Shown here piece after piece: positions 5,568 through 6,340 of a stretch of DNA of 6,340 nt. This stretch comes from XYA12-FULL-58-9 sp001798605 (GTDB lineage: Bacteria; Myxococcota; XYA12-FULL-58-9). The notes beneath the pieces were generated by a model that worked only from the letters and a program-made list of their open reading frames with translations, was not told the DNA's origin and searched no databases. Numbering within the stretch: position 1 is the first letter of the stretch; each line of letters starts with the position of its first letter. The stretch covers positions 1-6,340 of the forward strand of contig DAINMX010000311.1 in the NCBI GenBank assembly GCA_036736205.1, in the 5' to 3' direction. The translations under genes and the position numbers were made by a program.

Positions 5568-6340
5568 TCAGCCGCCAAAGAAGATGCGGGAGAACACGCG
5601 TTTTGCCACCGGCATTGAGGTGTAATCGCTGCAGGTGGCCACGTAGACCAGGGTCAACAATCCGCGCTCCGATGAATCAAGGGCGAAGCCATCCACCCGC
5701 CAATGGGTGCCTTGGATTGGCGCGCCAGTGTAGCAATAGTCGCTGGTGTTGCCCGACCGCCAGGCGATGACGATTTCGTTATTGGTGCTCGGATTGCCAT
5801 CATTGTCGGGATCGAGGTCACGGTTGGTCAAATCGATGGCCTTGATGGCAAAGGTGTTGCTGTCTTGCTCCACCCAAGCGACCACCGAGCCGGAAAGGGC
5901 AACCATGTTGGTCATCGAGGAACCTGTGGGCGTGCCATCCCCGGGACTGATGGTCGTCAGGTATTCTCTGTTATCCGGCAAGTCGCCACCGAGATAGCCG
6001 CCCTCGGCATAGTTGATGGTCACGTTGTCGGATTTGCCGCACATTCCATAGCCGCTGTAGTCCCGAGTCCACAGGAGACGATCCTTCACGGCGACGATTT
6101 CGCAGACAGAGCCGCCATTGTCGGTCTCGACCGAGTAGGCGAGAGTGTTGGGGCTTTGAAAATCGACCGTTACGAGCTCGGCGTGTGGCGTGCCACCGGC
6201 TGTCACCTGACGGCTGTAATGCAGTTGGTTGCCCGCGGCAGCGAGCCAGCCGTGGACGTAGGCATCGGTGGTGGATAGGTAAACCTGGTTCCTCGAGCCA
6301 AAGGCCGACCCGCTGATGATATAGATTTCATCTGTGCTTG
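5568..6340 (-). CDS. C-terminal part of a probable exported repeat (propeller-like) protein, 5' end outside window
   Basis: The minus-strand frame stays open from the stop at 5570-5568 to the window edge, giving 256 visible residues and no true start. A GTG at 6206 is internal: the frame upstream of it reads as ordinary protein (for example D-E-I-Y-I-I-S-G-S-A-F-G-S). Function is not recognised. The chain is rich in short beta strands recurring in a loose pattern, a hydrophobic strand, then a turn with Asp/Asn/Gly, then a strand ending in Trp or Tyr: T-L-A-Y-S-V, R-L-L-W-T-R, S-V-V-A-W-V, E-I-V-I-A-W, L-L-T-L-V-Y-V. This suggests a beta-propeller. Four cysteines and a D-P-D-N-D-G-N acidic turn (5793-5813) fit an extracytoplasmic protein, but the signal peptide would lie outside the window. 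The ligase gene follows closely on the same strand. The propeller idea is an inference from strand spacing only. Confidence 0.7.
   Translation of the reverse strand, partial: STDEIYIISGSAFGSRNQVYLSTTDAYVHGWLAAAGNQLHYSRQVTAGGTPHAELVTVDFQSPNTLAYSVETDNGGSVCEIVAVKDRLLWTRDYSGYGMCGKSDNVTINYAEGGYLGGDLPDNREYLTTISPGDGTPTGSSMTNMVALSGSVVAWVEQDSNTFAIKAIDLTNRDLDPDNDGNPSTNNEIVIAWRSGNTSDYCYTGAPIQGTHWRVDGFALDSSERGLLTLVYVATCSDYTSMPVAKRVFSRIFFGG

Noticed and set aside
6204..6206. GTG at 6206-6204 as the start of the minus-strand exported protein
   Set aside because: The frame continues upstream without a stop to base 6340 with ordinary protein-like content, so this codon is internal.
5703..6278. Plus-strand open frame (191 codons) opposite the exported repeat protein
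   Set aside because: Its translation is repetitive Val/Gly/Ala/Asp text typical of an antisense shadow, while the minus frame has beta-strand patterning, cysteines and runs unbroken to the window edge.

Overview
The window looks like chromosomal DNA of a GC-rich, diderm (Gram-negative) bacterium. A predicted lipoprotein, a signal-peptide protein ending in a beta-strand-rich region with a C-terminal Phe, and ECF-type transcriptional control all fit this. The combination of ECF sigma factor, membrane anti-sigma-like protein and caspase-like protease, and the style of the lipoprotein (D-x-N-G-N-G-x-L-D motif), recall Myxococcota and related former Deltaproteobacteria. That taxonomic guess rests on remembered family resemblance, not on a search.

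Plus strand, 121-4395. Three genes are packed end to end: an ECF sigma factor (121-687), a single-pass membrane protein with an anti-sigma-like N-terminus and a DUF4384-like periplasmic domain (684-1409), and a secreted caspase-fold (C14-type) protease with a predicted outer-membrane-like C-terminal region (1406-3037). Both junctions are 4-base ATGA stop/start overlaps, so the three proteins are probably translationally coupled. After a 71-base gap comes a lipoprotein of unknown function (3109-4395) with ten extra cysteines and two acidic, calcium-type loops; it may belong to the same transcription unit.

Minus strand, 6340-4433. A second unit converges on the first. It begins outside the window with a probable secreted, repeat-rich protein (C-terminal 256 residues visible, 5568-6340). 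It continues 13 bases later with a PaaK/CapK-type adenylate-forming enzyme (4433-5554). The two units end 37 bases apart.

Working model (inference): the sigma factor is held at the membrane by the second gene product, whose outer domain senses something in the periplasm. The caspase-like protein shares that compartment, keeps its His/Cys dyad, and carries an EF-hand-like loop that could make it calcium-responsive. It could be the output of the sigma factor, or the protease that releases it by cutting the Arg/Lys-rich juxtamembrane stretch of the anti-sigma-like protein. No mobile elements, CRISPR arrays, tRNA or rRNA genes were seen.
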